Assembly (NCBI GenBank): GCA_964520985.1
Contig: CAZFPB010000013.1
Span: 1-36,146 of the forward strand
DNA from: CAYSGL01 sp964520985
GTDB lineage: Bacteria > Pseudomonadota > Alphaproteobacteria > Micavibrionales > Micavibrionaceae
Reading direction: 5' to 3'
Length of the DNA stretch: 36,146 bases
Positions 1 through 7,269 of this stretch are shown here, piece after piece. Under the pieces are notes generated by a model, which had not been told where the DNA came from, made no database searches, and saw only the letters and a list, made by a program, of their open reading frames with translations. A program made the position numbers and the translations under genes. Numbering within the stretch: the first letter of the stretch is position 1; every line of letters begins with the position of its first letter.

Positions 1-326
1 GCGAACCACGACAGCCCGGGCAGCGTCGACCACTTGTCGGCAGCGCGCGCGAGGCCCGCGGCGAGCATCACGATGCAGGCGAGGATCGCTGCCGCCCACC
101 CCAGCTTCCGCGCGGCGCGCAGCGAGTCGATCGCGGCGCCGGGGTCGTCGACTGGATTCGGCAGCGCGGTCGTGGCGGCCGGTGGCGCATCGGTGACAGC
201 CACGACGCCGGGGCCGGCATCGACGACGAGCGCAGGCGGCGCGGCATCGACGGGCTGTGCGAGTGCGGCAGCCGGGGGCACGGCGAGGCCGCAGAGGATG
301 GCGAGCGAGATGAGGTGGCGTTTCAT
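1..326 (-). CDS. Exported, membrane-anchored protein (partial)
   Basis: The gene starts at the ATG at 326 and runs off the left edge, so only about 108 residues are visible. Residues 1-22 (MKRHLISLAILCGL...) form a typical signal peptide ending in an Ala-rich cleavage region. An Ala/Pro/Val-rich, probably disordered stretch follows, and a hydrophobic helix lies near residues 80-97. The protein therefore looks exported and then anchored in the inner membrane. It lies downstream of a holin-like gene at the end of the tail module, so a role in lysis or at the cell surface is possible. I recognise no family. A spanin component is one option, but no lipobox is seen. Confidence 0.6.
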   Translation of the reverse strand, partial: MKRHLISLAILCGLAVPPAAALAQPVDAAPPALVVDAGPGVVAVTDAPPAATTALPNPVDDPGAAIDSLRAARKLGWAAAILACIVMLAAGLARAADKWSTLPGLSWF

Positions 327-358
327 GATGACGTTCTCCGGCTTGATGTCGCGGTGGT

Positions 359-556
359 TCACTTCGCGAGCAGCGCCCGGACCGCGGCGTCCTTGCTCTC
401 GAGCAGCTTGCGCAGCGCGACGGTGCGCTCCGGGTTGCGCGGCAGGTCCGCGATGATCTTCGCGGCGAGCTCGCCAAACGGCTTGCTCACGGCCTGGAGG
501 TGCTCGGGCAGATGCCCGTACGCGAAGAACTGCTCGATGTGCTCTTTCGGTTCCAT
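359..556 (-). CDS. Small Acb2/Tad1-hairpin-like phage protein (65 aa)
   Basis: This is a 65-residue, almost wholly helical protein. It has an aromatic patch near the N-terminus (EQFFAYGHLPEHLQ), a VSKPF turn, and a second helical segment around LPRNPERTVALRKLLES. This two-helix pattern with a central LPxxPERTxALxxL motif is shared by many small phage proteins that I associate with the Acb2/Tad1 hairpin fold. Characterised members sequester cyclic nucleotide signals of CBASS or Thoeris defence. That match is from memory of the pattern, not a search, and ligand residues cannot be confirmed. The gene sits among the lysis-region genes, 11 nt downstream of the coiled-coil gene. The coding call is firm; the function is tentative. 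Confidence 0.72.
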   Translation of the reverse strand: MEPKEHIEQFFAYGHLPEHLQAVSKPFGELAAKIIADLPRNPERTVALRKLLESKDAAVRALLAK

Positions 557-567
557 GTCTCGGTCTC

Positions 568-810
568 CTAGGTCTTGTTGTTCACAGCCGCTTCGAGCGC
601 GGCGAGTCGTTGTTCGTGGTCGTCGAGTCGACCGTTGGCGTCGCCGCGGTGCTGCTCAAGCGCAGCGATGCGTCCCTCGGTGCGGTCGAAGCGGTTGAGC
701 ACGAGCTCGAACCACAGCCGCATCTCGGCACGGAGCGCGCGGACCTCGCCGACGGCGAGCTTGTCGTCGGTGACGTCGGCCGGCGTGACGGGCTTGTACT
801 CGTCGCTCAT
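568..810 (-). CDS. Small coiled-coil phage protein (80 aa)
   Basis: The ATG at 810 overlaps the stop of the preceding gene as ATGA, which favours it over the in-frame GTG at 816. The protein is acidic at its N-terminus, followed by a long heptad-like helix from about residue 20 to the end (VRALRAEMRLWFEL, then EGRIAALEQHRG and HEQRLAALEAAV). It has no signal peptide or membrane segment. Coiled-coil miniproteins of this kind are common beside phage holins and tail-tip genes. I can name no family, and the function is unknown. Confidence 0.65.
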   Translation of the reverse strand: MSDEYKPVTPADVTDDKLAVGEVRALRAEMRLWFELVLNRFDRTEGRIAALEQHRGDANGRLDDHEQRLAALEAAVNNKT

Positions 811-1286
811 GCGCACCCCGCCATCGACGCGACGAGCGCGCCGAGCGCCGTGCTCACGAGACCGATCGCGGCCATGATGATCTTGCCGCGCGTCGAGATG
901 CCGAGGCGCGCCGTCTCGTTGTTGTCCTTCGCGACGGCCACCGCGGCGTCCTGCTTGCCCTTGAGCAAGGTGAGCAGGTCGGGCAGCACTGAGAGCTTGC
1001 CGTCGATGCTCGCGACCGTGACGGCGAGGCCGTCGACCTTCTCGACGAGCGCCTTGTGCTCGTCGCGGTCCTCGTCCTGCTTCTTTTCGAGGAGGTAGAG
1101 CCGCGCCGGCGTCGGGCGCAGCGCGCGCATGCGCGCCAAGTCCTCGCCCTCGTAGTTGCCGGTGATCTCGTCGAAGTCCACCGGGACGCCACGCGCAGGC
1201 GACCGCGTCCGCTCACGACGCGCGGCGAGGCCGTCCAGGTCGCGCTCGGTCTGCGTCTGTTGGCGCTTGGGCCGCTCGTCGCTCAC
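807..1286 (-). CDS. Tail-anchored coiled-coil membrane protein, holin-like (159 aa)
   Basis: I chose the GTG at 1286 because upstream in-frame starts lie in the motif-rich junction or inside the next gene. Residues 1-60 are charged and polar. Residues about 65-135 form a coiled coil (LEKKQDEDRDEHKALVEKV, then SIDGKLSVLPDLLTLLKG). The last 25 residues are one hydrophobic segment (IIMAAIGLVSTALGALVASM). A cytoplasmic coiled coil with a single C-terminal membrane anchor resembles XhlA-type haemolysin/holin accessory proteins. It lies between the tail-tip gene and the last genes of the late array, as expected for lysis. Holin function is inferred from architecture and position only. Confidence 0.6.
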   Translation of the reverse strand: MSDERPKRQQTQTERDLDGLAARRERTRSPARGVPVDFDEITGNYEGEDLARMRALRPTPARLYLLEKKQDEDRDEHKALVEKVDGLAVTVASIDGKLSVLPDLLTLLKGKQDAAVAVAKDNNETARLGISTRGKIIMAAIGLVSTALGALVASMAGCA

Positions 1287-1314
1287 AGGACGAGCCTCGC
1301 GTTCCGCGCCGAGA

Positions 1315-1325
1315 GGGACGATTCG
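1315..1325 (-). repeat. Junction motif copy, GGGACGATTCG
   Basis: This is an exact copy of the recurring junction box (plus-strand reading). It lies in the 86-nt gap between the tail-tip gene and the holin-like gene. A weaker copy (TGGGCGATCCA, 1362-1372) directly follows the tail-tip stop codon, so this gap carries two boxes about 50 nt apart, like the gap at 9321-9406. Confidence 0.6.
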
Positions 1326-1372
1326 CCGGTCACGAGACGAGCCTCGCGCGGGCGCGGAGGCTGGGCGATCCA

Positions 1373-2944
1373 CTACGCGAGCACAGGCAGGTCGGGCGTC
1401 GGGAACGGCGTCACGGGGCCGCCGGGCTGGACCCGCCGACGGTGGACGAAGAAGAAGTCCTGCACGAGGTCGAGGCGGATCCGCCCGTCGGTCAACGTGC
1501 CACGGTCGACCTGGCCGACGCGGAACACCTTCTCGTTGAGGTGGTACTCGGGCCACGACAGGCGCACGACGTCGCCGGGCATGACGTTCTTGAACGAGCG
1601 GTCGACGATCACCGAGCAGCGGGCCAGCGGCTGCGAGCGCGCTGCGAGCTCGCGGGCGGCGAGGGTCTCGGCGAGTTCCTTGGTGCAGCAGTATGGATAG
1701 CTGAGGTTCGCCTCGTTGGGCGTCTCGCCGCTCGCCGTGATGGCCGCATTGTCAGCGGCTCGCGCCGAACCTGTTGCGTAGTTGTTCGCGCGGTCCGTGA
1801 ACTGGACGTTGATCCCGTTAACCGCACCGCTCAGGCCGCTCGCCGCGTAGTTCTCGACGGCGTCACAGTTGCCCGGATGGATGAGTAGCGTCGCGCTGAG
1901 GTCGTAGTCGGGGCGAATGAGCTTGATCTTGATCAGCCCGTCGCGCGGGTCCTCGTAGAGCACGGCGTCGATCTGCTCGAGGATCTCGTTGATGACGTCG
2001 TGCGCCGATCGGCGTTCGTCGACGCAGAGTGAGCATCCGTGATCCTCGTCGGCGAGCGTCTGGCCTGCGGTGACAAAGGTCGTTGCGTCGATGATGTTCG
2101 GCGACAGCCCGAGTTTGCCGAGCCCGCCGGTGAGCAAGTCGGCGATCACTGTCACGGGGTTGCAGTCGTCGCCGATGCGCGTGGGGAACGCACCAAGGCC
2201 AGCGAGATACGAGGAGGCGTCGAACGAATACGAACCAGGCTGCGGCGACGTGCCGATCTGGAAGCCGCGCAGCGTTGGGAACAGCCTTGTGTCGGTCAGG
2301 AACACCGACAGCATGCCGCGATGTCCAGGAATGAGCGTCGCGTCAACGCCACCGCCGTCCATGTGCCATCCGGCCCACGAGCGATTGATGTCCGGACCGC
2401 CCGCCGAGGTCAGATCCTGCGTCGACGCGCCATTGAGGAACTCGACGAAGCCACGGGGGCCGTCATTGGGATCGCCGTCGTCGGAAACGCGCACATACGA
2501 AACGCGCCCGCCCACAGCATGTGCGACGCCGCGCGCCATCTCGCCCGGCGCGCCTTGGAGTTCACGTAACGGCACCGAGAAGGTCCCAGCTTCGAACTCG
2601 TTGGAATCGTCGACAAGTCGCGCGTCGCCGACGAACATCCCGAGAACGCCTTGGATGCCGTTGCGAAAGCCGATCCCTAGATTCAGCAACACGTCGACGT
2701 AGTAGAGCGGGCGCCCGTCGTCGAGTTCCACGAGTTCCCTGTTTCCGTACCAAGCGACAACCGGCGCGCGCACGAGGCAACGGCCGTAGATCAGCGGAAC
2801 CGGCGTGCCCTCCTCGGTACGCGGGATCTTGATGTCGCTCGCATGGGGGCGCGGCGGCGGCGGCGGCGGTTCGTAGGTCAGCCGGTGGTAGATGTACTTC
2901 CCGACGAGATACCCGCCGTAGATCGCATAGAGTGGCCAGCCCAT
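1373..2944 (-). CDS. Tail-tip / host-interaction protein (523 aa)
   Basis: The N-terminus holds a short hydrophobic stretch (MGWPLYAIYGGYLVGKYI), a proline run, and then IPRTEEGTPVPLIYGRCLV. This IP..EG.P.P.IYG motif is typical of the phage tail-tip proteins related to the gene transfer agent and lambda J class. The middle part is beta-rich. A segment near residues 300-350 (CSLCVDERRSAHDVINEILEQ and DGLIKIKLIRPDY) resembles the hub domain of this family. The ATG lies 3 nt after the stop of the hub gene, so the two are co-translated. At 523 residues it is shorter than lambda J (about 1130), lacking the C-terminal receptor-binding part; a separate fibre (7269-9320) may supply that. The class is likely, the exact subfamily is not. 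Confidence 0.75.
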   Translation of the reverse strand: MGWPLYAIYGGYLVGKYIYHRLTYEPPPPPPRPHASDIKIPRTEEGTPVPLIYGRCLVRAPVVAWYGNRELVELDDGRPLYYVDVLLNLGIGFRNGIQGVLGMFVGDARLVDDSNEFEAGTFSVPLRELQGAPGEMARGVAHAVGGRVSYVRVSDDGDPNDGPRGFVEFLNGASTQDLTSAGGPDINRSWAGWHMDGGGVDATLIPGHRGMLSVFLTDTRLFPTLRGFQIGTSPQPGSYSFDASSYLAGLGAFPTRIGDDCNPVTVIADLLTGGLGKLGLSPNIIDATTFVTAGQTLADEDHGCSLCVDERRSAHDVINEILEQIDAVLYEDPRDGLIKIKLIRPDYDLSATLLIHPGNCDAVENYAASGLSGAVNGINVQFTDRANNYATGSARAADNAAITASGETPNEANLSYPYCCTKELAETLAARELAARSQPLARCSVIVDRSFKNVMPGDVVRLSWPEYHLNEKVFRVGQVDRGTLTDGRIRLDLVQDFFFVHRRRVQPGGPVTPFPTPDLPVLA

Positions 2945-2947
2945 CGG

Positions 2948-5371
2948 TTACTCCGAAAGCAGAAAGCCGAGGCTTCCGAACTTGAAGGGGTTTGCCTCGG
3001 GCATGTTCGGTTGCCCGACGAAGTTGTCGACATTGGCGAACTTGTCGCGACACGTCGCCGCGTCATGCGCGCACCCCGCGCGCACCTGCACCGCATCGCC
3101 AACACCCAGCCCGACGAACGGCGACCGCAGCGTGAGCGTCGTCCCGACCTGATCTGCGATCAGCATCGACTCGCCGCTTGCGACGTGGATGAACTCGCCG
3201 AACGTCGCCCACCCGTCGACGTTGCCGCCGATGCTCGCGAGCTTGACCGTACGGCCGTCGACGCTCGTGGTCGTCGTCGAGACCGTGAAGCTCGCCGGGT
3301 CGACGGTGCATCGCGCATCGTAGAGCGCGTTGCGACACGTGCGTCCAGCCGTCAGCGTCGGGACCATGCGCTCGCTCGCCTGCGCGCCGATCGGCGGCAC
3401 GAGGAACGTGGCCACGTTGCCGCTGAGCGAGACGCTCGCGATGTAGCCGGTCCAGATGCGCTCGACGTCGGCGCCGTCGACGCGCGTGATCGTCACCTGG
3501 ACGGTCCGCGGCGGCTGCTGCACGTAGCGCTCGACGAGCGGATGCGAGACCGGCAACGTGAACTCCATCGACGCCGTGCCGCTGCTGTTGCTGATCTTGA
3601 GTTGTCCGCGCTGCACCGGCGACGCGTCGTAACGGTCGCCGTTGACCTCGATCGCGCGCACGCCGCTCGCGAGGCGATAGGTCTGCGTCGGCAGGACGAT
3701 CTCGAAGACCTCACGCGGCGCGCTGGTCTCCTCGCCAGCCTGGACGACGCGCGCTTGCATCGTCGTCGACCAGCCGTGCTTGTCGAACGCGACCGTTACG
3801 TCGTCGCTCTCGAGCCGGCAGCGCTCGAGCCACGAGACGAGACGCGGCACGGCGGCGAGCGTGACGGGCACGTCGTCCTCGTCGACGAGCGAGAGCGTGG
3901 CCGTCCCGTCGCCGTTGTCCACCACGTTGGAGATGCGCGCAAACACTGGCGCGCCGCTCGCCGGTCGCAGCCAGAGCGAGTCACGCTGCGAGGGCCACCA
4001 CGAAAACACGTCGCCACCGCCGAGCCCTGCCTCGACGGTGAGCGTGCCGGCGCCGACGCTAACCGCCACGAGGTCGGCCGCGAACGTCGGCAGCCAGAAC
4101 GACTTCCATCGGCCGCGGATCGTGTTGCAGAACCGACGCAGGTACTGCCAACCCGCGCGATCGTAGATGCCGCGACGCATGCTGAGCGCGCGTCCCCAAT
4201 CCGGCGTGTCCGCCGCGCCGACCGCGAATGGCACGCCGCCGAGATCCTCGACGTCGTGCATCGACTGAATGGAGTCGGCGACCGTGTCCTCGACGGTGAT
4301 GCCCGCGGTCCAGATCGGCATCGTGCGGAACGTCGTGACCGTCGCGCCGCGCCCGATTTCGCTGAGCACCGCACCGCCGCCGGCGAGCGGTGTCTGCGCC
4401 ATCGCATCGCCGATCATCGTGATCGTCTCGTCGTAGTCGCCGACCAACTCGAGCAACGCCGACTCGGTCACCAGCGCGGCAAAGTCGGCGAGCGTCGACG
4501 TGCCCATCTGCACCGTGAACGTGACGCCATAGAACCCGGCCGCGTAGAGCACGAACACCGAGCTGGCCGCGTCCGAGGCGCCGTCCTGGATGACGACGTT
4601 GATCGCGTTGCCGTCGACGCCCGACGCCTTGGCGCGCAGCACGAGCCCCGTCGTCGTGGTGCCGCTGAGCGCCAGTTCGGCCGTCGTCGACGTGTCCGCG
4701 AACCCGAACGTTGCCGCGCGTCCGCTGACGTTCCAGCGTTGCGCCTTGACCGGGTAGCGATCGAAGCCTTGCTGAGGATCGAGCAGCGTCGCAACGCCGG
4801 GCATGATGCGTCCGCCGGTCGCGCCGGCCGTGCCCGGGTTGGCGTCGATCGTGATGCTGTCGCTCGTGACCGAGACGATGTTCGCGGCGACCGAAACGCC
4901 GAGCGCGCGGTTATCGGCGATGATGCGCTGACCGACGACGGCCCAATCGAGCATCGCGGTCGGCGTCGTTGGAATGGTCCACGTGCCCGTGCTGGCCGTC
5001 GCAGCGCCGAGGACGGCGACGCTCTCATACGTGAGCCCGACGAGGAACGGCTGTCCGAGCGCGGCGAACTGCGCGAGGCGCGTCCGTGCGATGCGCGTGT
5101 CCTCCTCGAGCAGTAGCATCGGTCCGCGATAGGTCTCGCGCGGCAAGTCGAGCAGCGACGCGCGGCGCTCGGTCCCTCGACGCGTCTTGATGATGTCGGT
5201 CTGCCACTGCCAGGTGACTTGCGAGCCTTGCTCGAGCGCGATCTCGAAGCTCGCGACCGTCGCCGGCCCGTCGGGCGCGAGGCCCTCGGGAAAGACGCCA
5301 CCCCAATAGCTCGCCTGTCCGAGCTCGGGCTGTGGGAACGCGCCGCCCCAATATGAAGGCAGCAGCGGCAT
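2948..5371 (-). CDS. Fused distal-tail and hub protein with BR0599-type Cys domain (807 aa)
   Basis: Three regions can be read. Residues 1-140 begin with two SYWGG motifs and resemble a distal-tail (Dit-like) N-terminus. Near residue 400 the segment WQYLRRFCNTIRGRWKSFWL matches the end of such proteins. From about residue 570 the sequence follows the DUF2163 pattern (TYRLASGVRAIEVNGDRYDA). The C-terminus is a BR0599-type domain with four cysteines near 679, 688, 767 and 774 (RTCRNALYDARC; GCAHDAATCRDKF). In lambda the related protein L binds an iron-sulfur cluster through its C-terminal cysteines, so a cluster here is plausible. The start overlaps the upstream stop as TGATG. These parts are separate genes in many phages. 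Confidence 0.8.
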   Translation of the reverse strand: MPLLPSYWGGAFPQPELGQASYWGGVFPEGLAPDGPATVASFEIALEQGSQVTWQWQTDIIKTRRGTERRASLLDLPRETYRGPMLLLEEDTRIARTRLAQFAALGQPFLVGLTYESVAVLGAATASTGTWTIPTTPTAMLDWAVVGQRIIADNRALGVSVAANIVSVTSDSITIDANPGTAGATGGRIMPGVATLLDPQQGFDRYPVKAQRWNVSGRAATFGFADTSTTAELALSGTTTTGLVLRAKASGVDGNAINVVIQDGASDAASSVFVLYAAGFYGVTFTVQMGTSTLADFAALVTESALLELVGDYDETITMIGDAMAQTPLAGGGAVLSEIGRGATVTTFRTMPIWTAGITVEDTVADSIQSMHDVEDLGGVPFAVGAADTPDWGRALSMRRGIYDRAGWQYLRRFCNTIRGRWKSFWLPTFAADLVAVSVGAGTLTVEAGLGGGDVFSWWPSQRDSLWLRPASGAPVFARISNVVDNGDGTATLSLVDEDDVPVTLAAVPRLVSWLERCRLESDDVTVAFDKHGWSTTMQARVVQAGEETSAPREVFEIVLPTQTYRLASGVRAIEVNGDRYDASPVQRGQLKISNSSGTASMEFTLPVSHPLVERYVQQPPRTVQVTITRVDGADVERIWTGYIASVSLSGNVATFLVPPIGAQASERMVPTLTAGRTCRNALYDARCTVDPASFTVSTTTTSVDGRTVKLASIGGNVDGWATFGEFIHVASGESMLIADQVGTTLTLRSPFVGLGVGDAVQVRAGCAHDAATCRDKFANVDNFVGQPNMPEANPFKFGSLGFLLSE

Positions 5372-6207
5372 CAGGAGAGGAGGTTGAGGATCGACAGCCC
5401 GACGCGACCGAGCCCCGAGGTGAGCGTTTGCTGGTATCGCGTGACCGTGTCAGCGAGGTTGCGAAACTGCAGCACGCCCGTTCCGAAGTTCTGCACTTTG
5501 CCGACGGCGAACGAGGTCAAGAGCCGCATCGAGTCGCCGTACGACACGTCGCCGTAGCTCGTCGCGGCCTCACTGATCGCGCCCCACACCGACGCCGCGA
5601 GCGAGTCGCCGTCGGCGTCGAGATCCTCGATCGCCACGAACGTCTGTGCGTAGTATGCGTCATCGATGACCGCGAGCTCCATCTCGTTGACGGCCGCGTC
5701 GGTCTCGGCCTGCGTTGCCTCGTAGAGCCACTTGCCGTCGATGAGTTGCTCGGTCGACGCGGTGTCACTGATCGTATGCGTGCCCGTGCCAGCGTCGGTG
5801 ATATCGATCGCCGTGCTCGCGAGCGCATCGGCGAGTGACGCAGCGAACTTGCCGGTCTTCGCGCCGGTTCGGATCCACCAGTAGTCAGTGGCGAGCGCGA
5901 GCCCGGCGGGAAGCGTCGTGGTCGTCGTCAGGCGGAACGGCCCCGATCCCGTCGCCGGGTCGGCCGTCGCGAGCGTGACCACATCCGTCGTCGCGGCCGT
6001 GAACGTGTCGTCAGCCTGGACGAGCGGACGACGCAGCGGCGTGAGCGTGCCGGCCGCGGCGACGAACGAAGCGCCCCCGGCGCGCAAGAAGACCTTGCCG
6101 GTGAGATCGGTCGTCGCTGGAGCCCACGCGCCATCGGCGAGCGCGGCGACGTTGAGCACGCATCGTCGGAGCGCAGCCGTTGCCTCGTTGCGACGCCAGG
6201 TAGTCAC
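5371..6207 (-). CDS. Tail appendage / baseplate-associated structural protein (278 aa)
   Basis: The GTG at 6207 overlaps the upstream stop as GTGA. The centre (about residues 85-150) has the beta-rich pattern PFRLTTTTTLPAGLALATDY...KFAASLADALAS...TDAGTGTHTI. That pattern is common in virion proteins of tailed phages, where it marks a small immunoglobulin-like module. The C-terminal third is helical and polar (QNFGTGVLQFRNLADTVTRY). No catalytic residues or membrane segment are seen. Its place directly before the distal-tail/hub gene suggests a baseplate or tail-tip accessory role. Family assignment is by pattern only. Confidence 0.65.
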   Translation of the reverse strand: MTTWRRNEATAALRRCVLNVAALADGAWAPATTDLTGKVFLRAGGASFVAAAGTLTPLRRPLVQADDTFTAATTDVVTLATADPATGSGPFRLTTTTTLPAGLALATDYWWIRTGAKTGKFAASLADALASTAIDITDAGTGTHTISDTASTEQLIDGKWLYEATQAETDAAVNEMELAVIDDAYYAQTFVAIEDLDADGDSLAASVWGAISEAATSYGDVSYGDSMRLLTSFAVGKVQNFGTGVLQFRNLADTVTRYQQTLTSGLGRVGLSILNLLS

Positions 6208-6458
6208 GTTGCCTCCGCTTCGTCCGCCGCGCGCAGTAACGCGACGGCGAGTTCGCGGGCCTCATCGGGCCAGAGCGACGAGCCCTCCCAGAGCACGACG
6301 GGGCCGCGCCCGTCACGCGAGCCGACAGGGACATCCCAGCCGCACGGCATGCCGATGCCGAGGAGCGCGAGGACGGCGCGCGCGAGGCGGTTGCCGCCCT
6401 GGTCCTCGTCCATGGCGTCGACGTGCTCGGCGAGCTGGCGCATCTCGGCGAGGGTCAT
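6204..6458 (-). CDS. Small hypothetical phage protein (84 aa)
   Basis: The ATG at 6458 overlaps the stop of the zinc-ribbon gene as ATGA, and the C-terminus overlaps the next start as GTGA. It opens with a helix (MTLAEMRQLAEHVDAMDED), has a short central region with Gly, Trp and Pro (GWDVPVGSRDGRGPVVLWEG), and ends with an acidic Ala-rich helix. There is no signal peptide or membrane segment. The tight double overlap supports it as a real gene, but I cannot assign a function. Confidence 0.62.
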   Translation of the reverse strand: MTLAEMRQLAEHVDAMDEDQGGNRLARAVLALLGIGMPCGWDVPVGSRDGRGPVVLWEGSSLWPDEARELAVALLRAADEAEAT

Positions 6459-6721
6459 CGGCGCTCCGGGTCGCCGGGCATCGGCATCGGCTCGGGCTTG
6501 CGGTACTCGGTGGCGGCGCACGTGCAGCGGAGCGCGAACGGTCCATGCACGACGTGACAGCGCGGACACTCCCAGCCCACGGGCGCGCTCGTCGGCGTCG
6601 GTCGCAGCGGGTAGGCCACGCTTGCCTCACGCGAGCACACTTCGCAGAGGCCCGGCCCGCCGCACCTCGCGCGAAAGCCGTCGGAGCGTGGGGTGACGTG
6701 GCCGTGTCCGGTGTTCGTCAC
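6455..6721 (-). CDS. Small zinc-ribbon protein (88 aa)
   Basis: The GTG at 6721 overlaps the preceding stop as GTGA. Three CxxC-type pairs are visible: CGGPGLCEVC near residues 20-29, CPRC near 54-57, and CTC near 68-70. The spacing suggests one or two zinc ribbons. The C-terminal tail is Pro/Met-rich and probably disordered (KPEPMPMPGDPERR). A zinc-ribbon miniprotein inside a tail operon is unusual. It could be a nucleic-acid-binding regulator, an assembly factor, or a host-takeover protein. I recognise no named family. Confidence 0.6.
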   Translation of the reverse strand: MTNTGHGHVTPRSDGFRARCGGPGLCEVCSREASVAYPLRPTPTSAPVGWECPRCHVVHGPFALRCTCAATEYRKPEPMPMPGDPERR

Positions 6722-7269
6722 GGCGTCACCTCGGCGCGAATCCACACGAGCGCCCGCTGCGCGTCGCTTGCGCCGTTGCGCAGCTTGACCTCGCACCACG
6801 TCGCGTCGTCGCGGTCCTCGCACGACGAGCCGAGCACGGCCCACTGCGCGGATGCCGGCCCGAGCACACACGCACGGGCGTCGGCCGCGTACGCACCGCC
6901 GAGCTTGGCGCAGCCCTCGCTCCACGCGACGAGGCGCGAGCCACGTGGCAGGTTGCCGCCGGCCGTGGTCTCGGCGCCGGGCTGCACGAGCTGGCCGCCG
7001 AGGTCGACGAGCGACGGGTCGGCGTCGCGGATGGCGCGCGAGACGTCGTGGAGTGCGCGCGTGTCGAGGTTGTTGGCGCGCTGCGGGCGGGTCTCGGCCG
7101 AGCCGCGCGCGAGGGCCTCGCCGAGGGAGGCGAGCTTGTCCTCGCGCTGCGGGTCGCTGTCGTCGACCCGCGCGACGGAGCCGACGGCGACTGCGACGAG
7201 CGCCGCGATGACGCCGGCCTGCGCGCGCGGGTCCTTGGCGAGCGAGGTGAATTTTTCGACGGTGGACAT
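6718..7269 (-). CDS. Single-pass membrane protein with Cys-containing C-terminal domain (183 aa)
   Basis: The ATG at 7269 overlaps the fibre stop as TGATG. A short cytoplasmic N-terminus (MSTVEKFTSLAKDPRAQ) precedes one hydrophobic helix at about residues 18-36 (AGVIAALVAVAVGSVARV). A polar stretch follows, and then a compact domain with four cysteines (SEGCAKLGG, ARACVLGP, SSCEDRD, TWCEVKL). An N-in/C-out layout would put those cysteines in the periplasm, where they could form disulfides. The gene follows the signal-peptide fibre gene, so the two may act together at the envelope. Function is unknown. Confidence 0.6.
   Translation of the reverse strand: MSTVEKFTSLAKDPRAQAGVIAALVAVAVGSVARVDDSDPQREDKLASLGEALARGSAETRPQRANNLDTRALHDVSRAIRDADPSLVDLGGQLVQPGAETTAGGNLPRGSRLVAWSEGCAKLGGAYAADARACVLGPASAQWAVLGSSCEDRDDATWCEVKLRNGASDAQRALVWIRAEVTP

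Noticed and set aside
2843..5116. Long rightward open frame (757 codons) opposite the hub and tail-tip genes
   Set aside because: Its product is dominated by Arg, Asp, Ala and Val in a way typical of GC-rich antisense frames, it crosses the junction of two well-supported genes on the other strand, and it shows no domain.
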